Shown piece by piece: positions 17,449 to 25,302 of a stretch of 59,643 bases of DNA. The position numbers and the translations under genes are program-made. How positions within the stretch are numbered: the stretch's first letter is position 1; the number at the start of each line of letters is the position of its first letter. The stretch comes from an uncultured Lachnospiraceae bacterium (GTDB lineage: Bacteria > Bacillota > Clostridia > Lachnospirales > Lachnospiraceae). The stretch is taken from contig CANRFZ010000018.1 in assembly GCA_947630025.1 (NCBI GenBank), forward strand, positions 1 through 59,643. The letters are read 5' to 3'. A model generated the notes under the pieces. That model made no database searches. It saw only the letters and a program-made list of their open reading frames with translations, and was not told where the DNA came from.

Positions 17449-17958
17449 CTACGCATAGTCGCCGCAGTGCAGAACGGGAATCGCAGGATCTGTCTGCTTT
17501 AAGCTGGCCTGCACGTCGATCACCCTCTGGTTGCTGCTTCCTTTCCAGAGGAGCTTCGTATCCTTTAAGTCGATCTGAAACTCTCCGTCCACCAGCACGT
17601 CCACATATTTCATCACCGGATAGTGCATGACGTCTTCCCAACTGTCGCCGGTATAAAGCCAGACCGTCTTCTCGGGATACTTCTCTTTGATCTCCTCGAT
17701 CAGGCTGCGGACGTCCAGCCGGTTCGCCGCGTGCAGCGGGTCGCCGCCCGAAAAGGTGATCCCGGAAATATACGGCTTTTCAAGCTGCTCGAATATTTCC
17801 TGCTTGGCGGCCTCGTCAAATAAAATCCCGCCGTCCGGGTCCCATGTGATCGGATTATGACATTCCTTGCAGCAGTGGGCGCATCCGGCCAGCCAGAGCA
17901 CCACGCGCAGGCCGTCGCCGTTGAGCATATCGTCTTTTGTGATATTGTGATATCTCAT
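17449..17958 (-). CDS. nrdG: Anaerobic ribonucleotide reductase activating enzyme (radical SAM)
   Basis: 169 residues. The radical-SAM CX3CX2C cluster motif is C26-AHC-C30-KE-C33, followed by the SAM-binding GGDP ([12 protein letters not shown]). A single 4Fe-4S cluster cleaves SAM and puts the glycyl radical on NrdD under anoxic conditions. GAGG lies seven bases before the ATG. It follows nrdD after 150 nt of strongly structured sequence, and dut follows at once. Length and motifs are standard. Confidence 0.93.
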   Translation of the reverse strand: MRYHNITKDDMLNGDGLRVVLWLAGCAHCCKECHNPITWDPDGGILFDEAAKQEIFEQLEKPYISGITFSGGDPLHAANRLDVRSLIEEIKEKYPEKTVWLYTGDSWEDVMHYPVMKYVDVLVDGEFQIDLKDTKLLWKGSSNQRVIDVQASLKQTDPAIPVLHCGDYA

Positions 17959-17983
17959 AAAAAAACCTCATTAAAGGGGGATC

Positions 17984-18115
17984 ATGTGAAAACCTCTGCA
18001 TTTCATGCAGAGCATCATTCGCTGCGGCTTCGCCTCCGCTCATGATGTCGCTCGCCAGAAACATACGATCCGCCGCAAGCGGCAATCGTATGTTTACGGC
18101 TCGCTGTTTTCACAT
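17984..18115 (-). promoter_or_regulatory. Nested inverted repeats between nrdD and nrdG
   Basis: Outer arms ATGTGAAAAC (17984-17993) and GTTTTCACAT (18106-18115, overlapping the nrdD stop) enclose two strong hairpins. One has 11-bp arms (AAACATACGAT, 18059-18069/18085-18095) plus an inner GCCGC/GCGGC stem. The other is CTCTGCA/TGCAGAG (17994-18012). It could set nrdD versus nrdG mRNA levels by processing or partial termination, or be an interspersed palindromic repeat. No T-run marks a classic terminator. Confidence 0.5.
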
Positions 18116-20305
18116 ACTTTTTCGTTCGGCGATTTCGGCCATCTTCGCGTCGCTTAAGCGTGTGTCGCCGTGTACCCGCGAGTAGGCCAGATAGCCGTTC
18201 ATACGGTCGATCTTGGTCAGGTTGCGGCTGCCGCACACCGGGCAGACATCCATCTCCAGCTCCTGATGCCCGCAGTCGTCGCAGTAGGCCAGCGACAGAT
18301 TGACGCCTTCGTAGAAGCCCATTTCCATCGCCCTGCGGATCAGCGTCTTGATCGCCTCCGTGTTGTAGTCGATAGGATACTTGACATACTGGATCTTGCC
18401 GCCGTTGGACAGTTCCCAGAAACGGTACTCCAGATCCTGCTTTTCGATAGGCGTAATATCCTCCGAGACATGGCAGTGGAAACTGTTGGAGACATACTCT
18501 CTGTCGGACACGCCCTCGATAATGCCGTATTTTGCGCGGAACTGCTTTACCTGCAGGCCGCACAGATTCTCCGCCGGCGTGCCGTAGATCGCATAGAGGT
18601 TGCCGTCCTCCTCTTTAAACTCCGCGATTTTATTGTTGATATGCTCCAGCACCTCCAGCGCGAACGCGCCGTCCTCCACCAGAGACTTGCCGTTATAGAG
18701 CTCCTGCAGCTCGTTGAACGCCGTAATGCCGAAGCTGGCCGTCGCCGTCTTTAAGATCGGCTTGATCTTGTCATGGAGCTGCAGATGACCGCCCAGAAAA
18801 CCGCCCTCGCAGTAAGCCAGCGGGTTCGTGGAGGCGCGCATCTCGCCCAGATAAGCGTAAGTCCTGATGTGAAGCTGCCGGATCAGGTTCAGGTAATAGT
18901 CCAGCACTTCATAGAAGTCCTTGTTCTCCTGTCTGGACTTCGCCAGAATCATCGGCAGATGCAGCGACACGACGCCGATATTGAATCTTCCCACAAAAAC
19001 GGGAACGTCGTCCTCGTCCGCCGGGTGCATACCGCCTCTCTCATACCAAGGAGACAGGAATGCGCGGCAGCCCATCGGAGAGATCACCTTGCCGTACTGC
19101 TTATACATACTGGCGATATAGCCTTTACCGGTGAGACTGAGCCAGTCGGGATACATCGTCTTGGCGGAGCACTTGACGCCCGCCTCGAACACGTCCTCCA
19201 GCGGCTTGCCCGGGCCGTGCAGATTCTCGTCATACAGAAAGACGATCTTCGGGAACAGGACGGGCTTCTTGTGGCCCTTCTTGCCCTGCCCTTTGCGGCG
19301 CACGTTGAGCATGACGATGGTCGCCATCTTTGCGAAACGGCCCGTGCCGATGCCCGCCGTCACCGTGATAAAAGGATAGTCGCCGCGGCTGCTGGCCACG
19401 GTGTTGAACTTGTATTCCCAGCCCTGGAAGCCCTGCTCAAACTCGCGCTTCACGTCGGCCAGCGCCTCCGCCTCGGCGGTCTCCCGATCGATTCCCATCC
19501 GCGTGTATTTCTCGATACTGCGCTGATAGGATTTCTCCGCATAGGGCTCCAGAATCTTGTCCACCTCCGGAACGGTGAAGCCGCCGTACTGCTGGCTGGC
19601 GGCGCTGAGCACGATATCGCCGATCACGTCGAAAGCCACATCCAGCGTCTTGGGCTCGTTGTACCAGATATTCCCCATCTCGAAGCCGCCGCTCAGAACG
19701 GAAGCCACATCAAACAGACAACAGTTCATCGTATCCCGCCGCGCGGACATATCGTGCACATACAGATACCCGTCGCGGCACGCCTGGATCTCCTCTGTCG
19801 TCATAAAAAATTTCTGATATAATTCTTTGTTAAACTGATTAAAAATCAGGCTTCTCTTGGTAGAGACAAGAGCGCTGTCCGTATTAGCGTTCTCCTTGTC
19901 GCCTACATACATGATAGACTGACTTTTTTTGTAGACATCGTCCATCATACGGACGAAATCCTGTTTGTAGTTGCGGTAATCCCTGTAGCTTTTCGCAACG
20001 ATGGGCTTCACATCTTCCAGCGCACTCTCGACGATATTGTGCATTACCTGAATCGGAATCTGCTCTACCCCCATTTCATTGACCTTGTCAACGACAGTCT
20101 GGCATATGTGGCGCTTCTCCTCCTCCGTAAATTTCGTCAGTGCGCGATATGCGCTTTTTCCTACGGCGTCAATGACCTTCTGAACGTTAAAAGCCTCTAA
20201 ACTCCCGTCCTTTTTGACAACCTTGACGTCCTGATCGGGTTTGAACTCCTGACCGTAGTTTTCTTCGGTTACGGTCTCCGGTCTGCTCATAGTACTGGTA
20301 CTCAT
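18110..20305 (-). CDS. nrdD: Anaerobic ribonucleoside-triphosphate reductase (class III)
   Basis: About 731 residues. An N-terminal ATP-cone (about 25-115, VKVVKKDGSLEAFNVQKVIDAVG) is the allosteric activity site. The catalytic 10-stranded barrel follows. Near the C-terminus CDDC and CPVC form the zinc site, then RMNGY (the RxxGY glycyl-radical loop). It reduces NTPs to dNTPs using a glycyl radical made by NrdG and so works only without oxygen. GGAGG stands eight bases before the ATG at 20305; an in-frame GTG three bases earlier is less well placed. A consensus promoter and two NrdR boxes lie upstream. Confidence 0.95.
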   Translation of the reverse strand: MSTSTMSRPETVTEENYGQEFKPDQDVKVVKKDGSLEAFNVQKVIDAVGKSAYRALTKFTEEEKRHICQTVVDKVNEMGVEQIPIQVMHNIVESALEDVKPIVAKSYRDYRNYKQDFVRMMDDVYKKSQSIMYVGDKENANTDSALVSTKRSLIFNQFNKELYQKFFMTTEEIQACRDGYLYVHDMSARRDTMNCCLFDVASVLSGGFEMGNIWYNEPKTLDVAFDVIGDIVLSAASQQYGGFTVPEVDKILEPYAEKSYQRSIEKYTRMGIDRETAEAEALADVKREFEQGFQGWEYKFNTVASSRGDYPFITVTAGIGTGRFAKMATIVMLNVRRKGQGKKGHKKPVLFPKIVFLYDENLHGPGKPLEDVFEAGVKCSAKTMYPDWLSLTGKGYIASMYKQYGKVISPMGCRAFLSPWYERGGMHPADEDDVPVFVGRFNIGVVSLHLPMILAKSRQENKDFYEVLDYYLNLIRQLHIRTYAYLGEMRASTNPLAYCEGGFLGGHLQLHDKIKPILKTATASFGITAFNELQELYNGKSLVEDGAFALEVLEHINNKIAEFKEEDGNLYAIYGTPAENLCGLQVKQFRAKYGIIEGVSDREYVSNSFHCHVSEDITPIEKQDLEYRFWELSNGGKIQYVKYPIDYNTEAIKTLIRRAMEMGFYEGVNLSLAYCDDCGHQELEMDVCPVCGSRNLTKIDRMNGYLAYSRVHGDTRLSDAKMAEIAERKSM

Positions 20306-20367
20306 CACATCCCCCTCCGCGGCATCGGCATAATTGGCTTTTTATGCGTCTTTCCTTATTATGTTGT

Positions 20368-20383
20368 ATACAAAATATGGTGT
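20368..20383 (-). promoter_or_regulatory. NrdR box 2 (downstream copy)
   Basis: ATACAAAATATGGTGT matches the palindromic NrdR consensus (ACAC-W-ATATAT-W-GTGT) at most positions. It is exactly 30 bp from the other copy, about three helical turns, as is usual for paired NrdR boxes. Confidence 0.8.
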
Positions 20384-20397
20384 CAGTTTACATAAAA

Positions 20398-20413
20398 ACA
20401 CTATATTTTGTGT
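20398..20413 (-). promoter_or_regulatory. NrdR box 1 (upstream copy)
   Basis: ACACTATATTTTGTGT is an excellent NrdR box. It sits just past the predicted transcription start, so NrdR bound with ATP/dATP would block the nrdD promoter when dNTP is plentiful. Confidence 0.88.
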
Positions 20414-20421
20414 GTAAGTCA

Positions 20422-20450
20422 AGTATATGCCAATATTTTTTGGGTGTCAA
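20422..20450 (-). promoter_or_regulatory. Sigma-A promoter of nrdD
   Basis: On the minus strand TTGACA (20450-20445), a 17-bp spacer, then TATACT (20427-20422). The predicted start is about 20415, which puts both NrdR boxes in the early transcribed region and leaves a leader of about 110 nt. Confidence 0.85.
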
Positions 20451-20475
20451 CGGCTTTCTGTGATAAATAATAAAC

Positions 20476-20507
20476 AAAAAGGGACATATCTTTTTGTGAT
20501 ATATCCC
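20476..20507 (-). terminator. Intrinsic terminator after the aminotransferase gene
   Basis: GGGATATATC pairs with GATATGTCCC (one G-T pair) across 20507-20481, followed on the minus strand by T5 (20480-20476). Confidence 0.75.
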
Positions 20508-20548
20508 AAAATATAGTCAGCGCACTTTGATATCTTGTGTTTTCCGGA

Positions 20549-21727
20549 TCACTGCCGCCGCACCATCCCGGAACGCCCGACAGCGGCAACGGCCTCCCTG
20601 ATCTGCTCCACAGGCATCGTCAGCGCGAACCGCACGTATCCCCGGCCCAGCGAACCGAAGCTGCTTCCCGGTGTGCAGAGGACGCCCGTCTTTTCCAGAA
20701 GCTCCATGACAAAGGCCGTGTCGTCCGTGTACGGCTCGGGTATTTTCGCCCAAGCGAACATCGTGCCCTCGCTGTCCTCGGTGTGCCAGCCGATGCCGCG
20801 CAGCCCGCCGCAGAGCGCGTCCCGCCTTCTCTGGTATTCGGCGCACTGCTCCCGCACCATATCGTCGGGGCCGTTTAACGCCGCAACAGCGCCGTACTGC
20901 ACGGGCAGGAACGTGCCGTAGTCGATCTGGGAGCGCAGCCTCTTAAACCGGTCTACAATGTCTCTGTTGCCGACCAGAAAGCTGACACGCGCGCCGGTGT
21001 AATTAAAGGACTTGGACAGGGAATAAAATTCCACGGCAATCTTTTTGGCATCCGGCACCCGCAGGATAGAACGGCCCACCCTGCCGTCGTAGATAATATC
21101 GGAATAGGCGTTGTCGTGGATGATCACGATGTCGTGGGCGATGGCCCATGGGATCAGCCTGTCGTAAAATGCGTCCGGCGCGGCTTTGCAGACCGGATTC
21201 AGCGGATAGGAAACGATCATGCACTTCGCCCGCCGCAGCAGGTCTTCCTCCATATGGTCAAGATCCGGCAGATAGTGTCCTTCCTCGGTCAGATCGTAGG
21301 GAACCGCCTCGGCCCCCGCAAGCGTCGGCCCGATGCCAAAGATCGGATAGCCCGGATTGGGCACCAGCACCACGTCTCCCGGATTACACAGTGTCATGCA
21401 GATATGCGCAATCCCCTCCTGAGAGCCGTAGACGGACATGATCTCGTCCGGCTCCAGCGATACGCCGTAGCGCTTCCGGTAGCGCCGCTGCACCGCCTCG
21501 ATTAACGCCGGCAGATCCGCCAGCGCGTATTTATAGTTTTCCGGCTTGGACGCCGCCTCCAGCACCGCCTCCATGATATGCGCCGCCGGCGGAAAATCCG
21601 GCGTGCCGACGGACAGATTGTAGATCTTCCTGCCCTGCCGCTGCGCCTCGTCCTTCTTTTCGTTCAATACCTGAAAAATGCCCGCCTCATAGTCCTTCAT
21701 GCGGTCCGCAAACTGTATGCCCTGCAT
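20549..21727 (-). CDS. Class I/II PLP-dependent aminotransferase
   Basis: About 392 residues of fold-type I. It shows NLSVGTPDFPP near the start, PNPGYPIF, DNAYSDIIYDG (Asp-x-x-Tyr contacting PLP), and SLSKSFNYTGAR carrying the Schiff-base Lys. The C-terminal segment is VRFALTMP. It is closest in style to the LL-diaminopimelate/alanine/aspartate aminotransferase group, but the substrate cannot be fixed from sequence. CAGGAGG lies before the ATG at 21727, which overlaps the 3' end of the WYL gene by 19 nt or more. The two are probably co-transcribed. Confidence 0.85.
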   Translation of the reverse strand: MQGIQFADRMKDYEAGIFQVLNEKKDEAQRQGRKIYNLSVGTPDFPPAAHIMEAVLEAASKPENYKYALADLPALIEAVQRRYRKRYGVSLEPDEIMSVYGSQEGIAHICMTLCNPGDVVLVPNPGYPIFGIGPTLAGAEAVPYDLTEEGHYLPDLDHMEEDLLRRAKCMIVSYPLNPVCKAAPDAFYDRLIPWAIAHDIVIIHDNAYSDIIYDGRVGRSILRVPDAKKIAVEFYSLSKSFNYTGARVSFLVGNRDIVDRFKRLRSQIDYGTFLPVQYGAVAALNGPDDMVREQCAEYQRRRDALCGGLRGIGWHTEDSEGTMFAWAKIPEPYTDDTAFVMELLEKTGVLCTPGSSFGSLGRGYVRFALTMPVEQIREAVAAVGRSGMVRRQ

Positions 21728-21746
21728 ACGATGTTCCTCCTGTTGT

Positions 21747-22739
21747 TTACGTATACTGCCCCAGCACACGCGCCAGATAGTCCCGGTAGGCTTCCGCCAC
21801 CGCCGCCGGCGCAGTCACCTTCGCCCCCTCGCCCAAGCCCGTAAGCCAGCCGTAGAACTGTCCGCTGAGCGCCACCTGCACCCTGACCGCGAAATGCGCC
21901 GGATCTTTTTTGCGGACAGATATTTCCTGCCCGAACCGGTCCAGCACAACGCCGATCAAGCGGTTTTCAAACTCCAGCGTGACCATTTCCTCCCGGCCGC
22001 CGAACATACCGAACGTCTTGTTGGCGTAGGCCGCAATATCGAACCGTTCAAAGAGCGCCGCGCCCTCTCTGGCAGTTCCCGCAAGCACCCGCACGTGTCC
22101 CATCTTGTCCACCCGGAAATGCTTGATCGAATCGCTCTCCGCGTCATGGGCGATCAGATAATAGTTTTCATCTTTGCAGGTCAGCGCCCACGGGCTGATC
22201 CGGTAGATTTTGCCGTCCTTGCGCGGAACCAGCTCCTTGTCCAGATTCCACTCCAGATATTGGAACGTGATCTGCTCGTTGTTCTGGATCGCCCGGTGGA
22301 TGTCGTCCACCGTATAATAGATGCTCTCGTTGGCCGTCTTAATGCGGTTGGCCACATAGACCTGCCTCTGTAACTGCCCCGCCTGCGCCCGGGATGCCAG
22401 CTTCTCGATCTTGGCGATCAGCTCCCTTGATTTTTTGAGCGTCAAAAACCGGGAAGCCTGCACGGTCTCCACCAGCAGCTTTAATTCCGCCAGCTCAAAT
22501 TCCCGTCCGGCCAGATAATACCCGCCGCCCGCCTTGGCTTTGTTTAAGACGATGTCGTAACCGAAATCGGTCAACTGCGCGATATCGTCGTAGATGCTTT
22601 TGCGCTCCGCGCTGATGCCGTAAGCCGCCAGCGCGTCGATCAGCGCCTGCGTGTTCATGCAGTGCTCCTCGTCGGACTGCTCCGTCAGGATTTTCAGCAG
22701 ATAGAGCAGTTTTGTTTTCTGGTTCGCAGTTCTCGCCAT
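21747..22739 (-). CDS. WYL-domain transcriptional regulator
   Basis: About 330 residues. An N-terminal winged helix-turn-helix (about 15-75, ALIDALAAYGISAERKSIYDDIAQL) and a central WYL domain follow. The WYL domain has ITFQYLEWNLDKELVPRKDGKIYRISPWAL and DENYYLIAHD, and a WCX-type C-terminus completes it. Such proteins bind DNA and probably a nucleotide or nucleic-acid ligand. I place the start at the ATG at 22739, nine bases after GGAG. The aminotransferase follows immediately and could be its target. Confidence 0.85.
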   Translation of the reverse strand: MARTANQKTKLLYLLKILTEQSDEEHCMNTQALIDALAAYGISAERKSIYDDIAQLTDFGYDIVLNKAKAGGGYYLAGREFELAELKLLVETVQASRFLTLKKSRELIAKIEKLASRAQAGQLQRQVYVANRIKTANESIYYTVDDIHRAIQNNEQITFQYLEWNLDKELVPRKDGKIYRISPWALTCKDENYYLIAHDAESDSIKHFRVDKMGHVRVLAGTAREGAALFERFDIAAYANKTFGMFGGREEMVTLEFENRLIGVVLDRFGQEISVRKKDPAHFAVRVQVALSGQFYGWLTGLGEGAKVTAPAAVAEAYRDYLARVLGQYT

Positions 22740-22756
22740 ATCGTGACTCTCCATTC

Positions 22757-22782
22757 AAAAAAGGCGCCCGAACCCGAACACC
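22757..22782 (-). terminator. Intrinsic terminator after the 54-aa membrane peptide
   Basis: GGTGTTC (22782-22776) pairs with GGGCGCC (22769-22763) through G-C and G-T pairs, with a 6-nt loop and T6 (22762-22757). It separates the peptide gene from the WYL gene. Confidence 0.75.
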
Positions 22783-22809
22783 TTTCCTTTCGTTTCTGTA
22801 TGGCCGCCG

Positions 22810-22974
22810 CTATACCGCGGTCTGATCCCCGGCCTCCTGCGCTTCGGCCTTTGCGTCCTTGGCCTTGCGCCATTTCACACCGATCAGGCAGGCGATTATG
22901 ACAAGCGCAACGATAAATACCAATAGCAGGAAATAAGATAAAAATGCGTTTACAAATAAAATCAAATTGGTCAT
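22810..22974 (-). CDS. Small single-pass membrane peptide (54 aa)
   Basis: Begins MTNLILFVNAFLSYFLLLVF and has one long hydrophobic helix (about residues 3-32). A basic stop-transfer (KWRKAKDAKAEAQEAGD) follows and it ends at a TAG. GGAAAG precedes the ATG and an intrinsic terminator follows the stop, so it is a self-contained transcription unit. Similar short membrane peptides occur in Lachnospiraceae without known function. Confidence 0.65.
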   Translation of the reverse strand: MTNLILFVNAFLSYFLLLVFIVALVIIACLIGVKWRKAKDAKAEAQEAGDQTAV

Positions 22975-23025
22975 CTTTCCATCCCTTTCCGGTCTCTGTC
23001 TCCGATACGACTATGATACCACCAA

Positions 23026-23496
23026 TCAGAAGGTATCGTCAAGTAAGTCCTCTCCGTCCGCCGCCGCCGTCGCCAGCCTGTCGCAGCGCTCGTTCTCCGG
23101 ATGACCGTCGTGGCCCTTCACCCACCGGAAGGCCACTTCGTGCGGTTCTTTGGCGCGCAGGAGCCGTTCCCACAGATCGACGTTTTTGACCGGCTTGTTG
23201 CCCGCCGTCTTCCAGCCTTTCCGAAGCCACCCGTCGATCCAGTTCCGGTTAAAGGCGTCCGTCAGATATTTGGAATCGGAATAAAGCGTCACCTCGCACG
23301 GCCTGTTCAATGCCTCCAGCCCGACGATGGCCGCCATCAGTTCCATGCGGTTGTTGGTCGTCTTCTTATAGCCGGCGGAATACTCCCGCTCGTGCAGGAC
23401 GCCTCTGCCGTCAACATACTGTAACACCGCGCCGTAGCCGCCCGGCCCTTCCGGATTGCCCCGGGCCGCCCCGTCGGTATAGATCGTCACTTTCAT
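23026..23496 (-). CDS. rnhA: Ribonuclease HI
   Basis: 156 residues, full length. The DEDD catalytic set is present: D8 (YTDGA), E52 (NRMEL), D74 (YSDSKY) and D139 (ENERCDRLA). The flexible H129 loop is also there ([10 protein letters not shown]). It cleaves the RNA strand of RNA-DNA hybrids such as R-loops and primers. It lies downstream of the mutS-like gene, separated by a short duplicated segment. Confidence 0.95.
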   Translation of the reverse strand: MKVTIYTDGAARGNPEGPGGYGAVLQYVDGRGVLHEREYSAGYKKTTNNRMELMAAIVGLEALNRPCEVTLYSDSKYLTDAFNRNWIDGWLRKGWKTAGNKPVKNVDLWERLLRAKEPHEVAFRWVKGHDGHPENERCDRLATAAADGEDLLDDTF

Positions 23497-23512
23497 GAAT
23501 CTGCCTTTCTGT

Positions 23513-23623
23513 GCCGTCTGCCGTCATTCTTCAAGAGCAGCGCCGTCCCCTCGTCCGTCGTCAGGCAGCGCCCCGCGCCGTCTGCCGTCATTCCTCAAAG
23601 GCAGCGCCGTCCCACCGTCCGTC
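23513..23623 (-). repeat. 64-bp-offset duplication of the mutS-like gene's 3' end
   Basis: About 47 bp covering the last codons and stop of the mutS-like gene (23577-23623) recur downstream at 23513-23559. Differences are few (it would encode DGRGDGAALEE plus stop instead of DGRWDGAAFEE plus stop). The repeat unit offset is 64 bp. Confidence 0.7.
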
Positions 23624-25300
23624 CGCCAGGAAACGCTGCGCCATCCGCTCCGCCCGCTCCGTGATGCCGTCGTCATATTCCAGCAGCCGCAGCAGCGCGA
23701 TGGCGTTTCTGCTGACGGCGGGCCCCGGCATCAGCCGATAGGGGAAAAAGATATCCTTCTGCTCGATGCGTTCTTCAAAGTGATAGTTGTCGTACCACGC
23801 CGCCAGCAGCTTCGTCAGCTCCACGTCATGGGTGGCCGCAAAGCACAACGTATTGTCGGTGCAAAGCGCCCGCAGGATCTGTACGGAGGCAGCGATGCGC
23901 TCTACGGTATTGGTGCCCCGCAGCACCTCGTCCACAAAGCAGAGCACGTGCTCCCGCCTCCCGGCGGCTTCCTTCACGTGATCCAGTATCCGGCGGACAG
24001 ACTTGATCTCCACCATATAATAACTCTGGCCGCCCAAAAGGTTGTCCTGCAGCGACATAGACGAATAGATATGCAGCGCCGGCGCCTCGTAGCGGTTCGC
24101 CGGACAGGTCTGTACCGTCTGGGCCAGCACCGCGCAGACTGCAGCCGCCCGCAGGAACGTGGACTTGCCGGAGGCGTTGGAACCGGTCACCAGCACGCCC
24201 CGCCGCGCCAGAACGGAATTTTTCACCGGATGTTCCAGCAGCGGATGGTACAGGCCGTCGATGTCCAGACGGTTCGCGGCGTCTTTTTCATAGTGAATCA
24301 CGGGCACGCAGTACCCCGCCCGGAGGCTCTGTCTGTAGGAACCGATGCCGATGGCCAGCTCGATCCTGCCGATTTCCGTAATCATGCCGTCGATCTGCTC
24401 CCGGTGGCCGCGCACCGCCCGCAGCGCCCTGTTGAACTGCATCAGATCCAGATAAAAGAGCATCCGCAGATAATCCAGCAGGATGCCCAGCGGATTGCCG
24501 TTTCCCTTGTCGGTGTAGACCACCAGCCACGTATTGCGCCGGAAAGCGCGCATACTCCTGTGGTACATGAGTAGCCGTTCCCGCTCCCGCGCGATGCCTT
24601 CCGCGGGGATGCCCCCGATCTTGGCGGCTCCCGCCAGCAGTCTGTCGATATAGCGGAAGCTGGCGATATACGGCTCGATCTCCGCATATTCCTTATAATA
24701 GCCCACAATATTGTGGCACAACATTCCCAATAGCAGGACAAGCCCCAGCGGAACGCTCAGGAACATGACGCCCACGCAGGCCAGCAGCAGCAGATTGCTC
24801 ACATAGTATCTGCCGTTGCCGCGTTCTCCCAGCCCGTCCAGATAGTCCAGATATTCGTAGAGGGAATGCTTTCCCATCCGGCCCAGATCCGTCAGCGCGC
24901 TCTGGAGATGCCGCCGTTCCTCCTCATGTTCCGCAAAATAGCGGATGAGCGTCTCCTGCTCCTGCGCCTCCTCCCTGTCATAGATGGGTGTGCGCAGTCT
25001 GTAGTAGAGGTATTCGTCTCCCGACGCGCTGCAGGATACGTTGATCTGCCGGTACAGGCCGTCCAGATGCAGATCGTTCCATGTGATGTCGTCGATCTGT
25101 CCGTCGCACGGATGCTTGCGGTAATACATGGCGATATGCGCCATCTCGTCCGCCTGATATTCCCGGTCGGGAGGCTGCCCGTAGCCCGCGTACAATCTCT
25201 CCAGCAGCCGCGCCCTCGCCTTCCTGCCGTTGACATATTCCCGGCCCACAAGGAGAAATATCAGAAGCGCCAGCGCGCCCACGAAAACAATTGATTCCAT
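23588..25300 (-). CDS. Membrane-anchored MutS-family ATPase
   Basis: 570 residues. An N-terminal transmembrane helix (about 3-20) and a central hydrophobic pair (about 168-205) are unusual for MutS proteins. The C-terminal MutS ATPase domain is complete: Walker A GSNASGKST, the SYYMVEIKSV segment, Walker B CFVDEVLRGTN and ATHDVELT. There is no mismatch-recognition domain or SMR nuclease tail. It belongs to the small MutS-related proteins of Clostridia and Bacteroidetes whose role is unknown. AGGTAACT precedes the ATG, three bases past the upstream amidohydrolase stop. It is therefore in the nucleoside-salvage operon. Confidence 0.85.
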   Translation of the reverse strand: MESIVFVGALALLIFLLVGREYVNGRKARARLLERLYAGYGQPPDREYQADEMAHIAMYYRKHPCDGQIDDITWNDLHLDGLYRQINVSCSASGDEYLYYRLRTPIYDREEAQEQETLIRYFAEHEEERRHLQSALTDLGRMGKHSLYEYLDYLDGLGERGNGRYYVSNLLLLACVGVMFLSVPLGLVLLLGMLCHNIVGYYKEYAEIEPYIASFRYIDRLLAGAAKIGGIPAEGIARERERLLMYHRSMRAFRRNTWLVVYTDKGNGNPLGILLDYLRMLFYLDLMQFNRALRAVRGHREQIDGMITEIGRIELAIGIGSYRQSLRAGYCVPVIHYEKDAANRLDIDGLYHPLLEHPVKNSVLARRGVLVTGSNASGKSTFLRAAAVCAVLAQTVQTCPANRYEAPALHIYSSMSLQDNLLGGQSYYMVEIKSVRRILDHVKEAAGRREHVLCFVDEVLRGTNTVERIAASVQILRALCTDNTLCFAATHDVELTKLLAAWYDNYHFEERIEQKDIFFPYRLMPGPAVSRNAIALLRLLEYDDGITERAERMAQRFLADGRWDGAAFEE

Positions 25301-25302
25301 AG

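Noticed and set aside
23588..25300. Canonical MutS or MutS2 mismatch/recombination protein
   Set aside because: Too short, with membrane helices and without mismatch-recognition or SMR domains.
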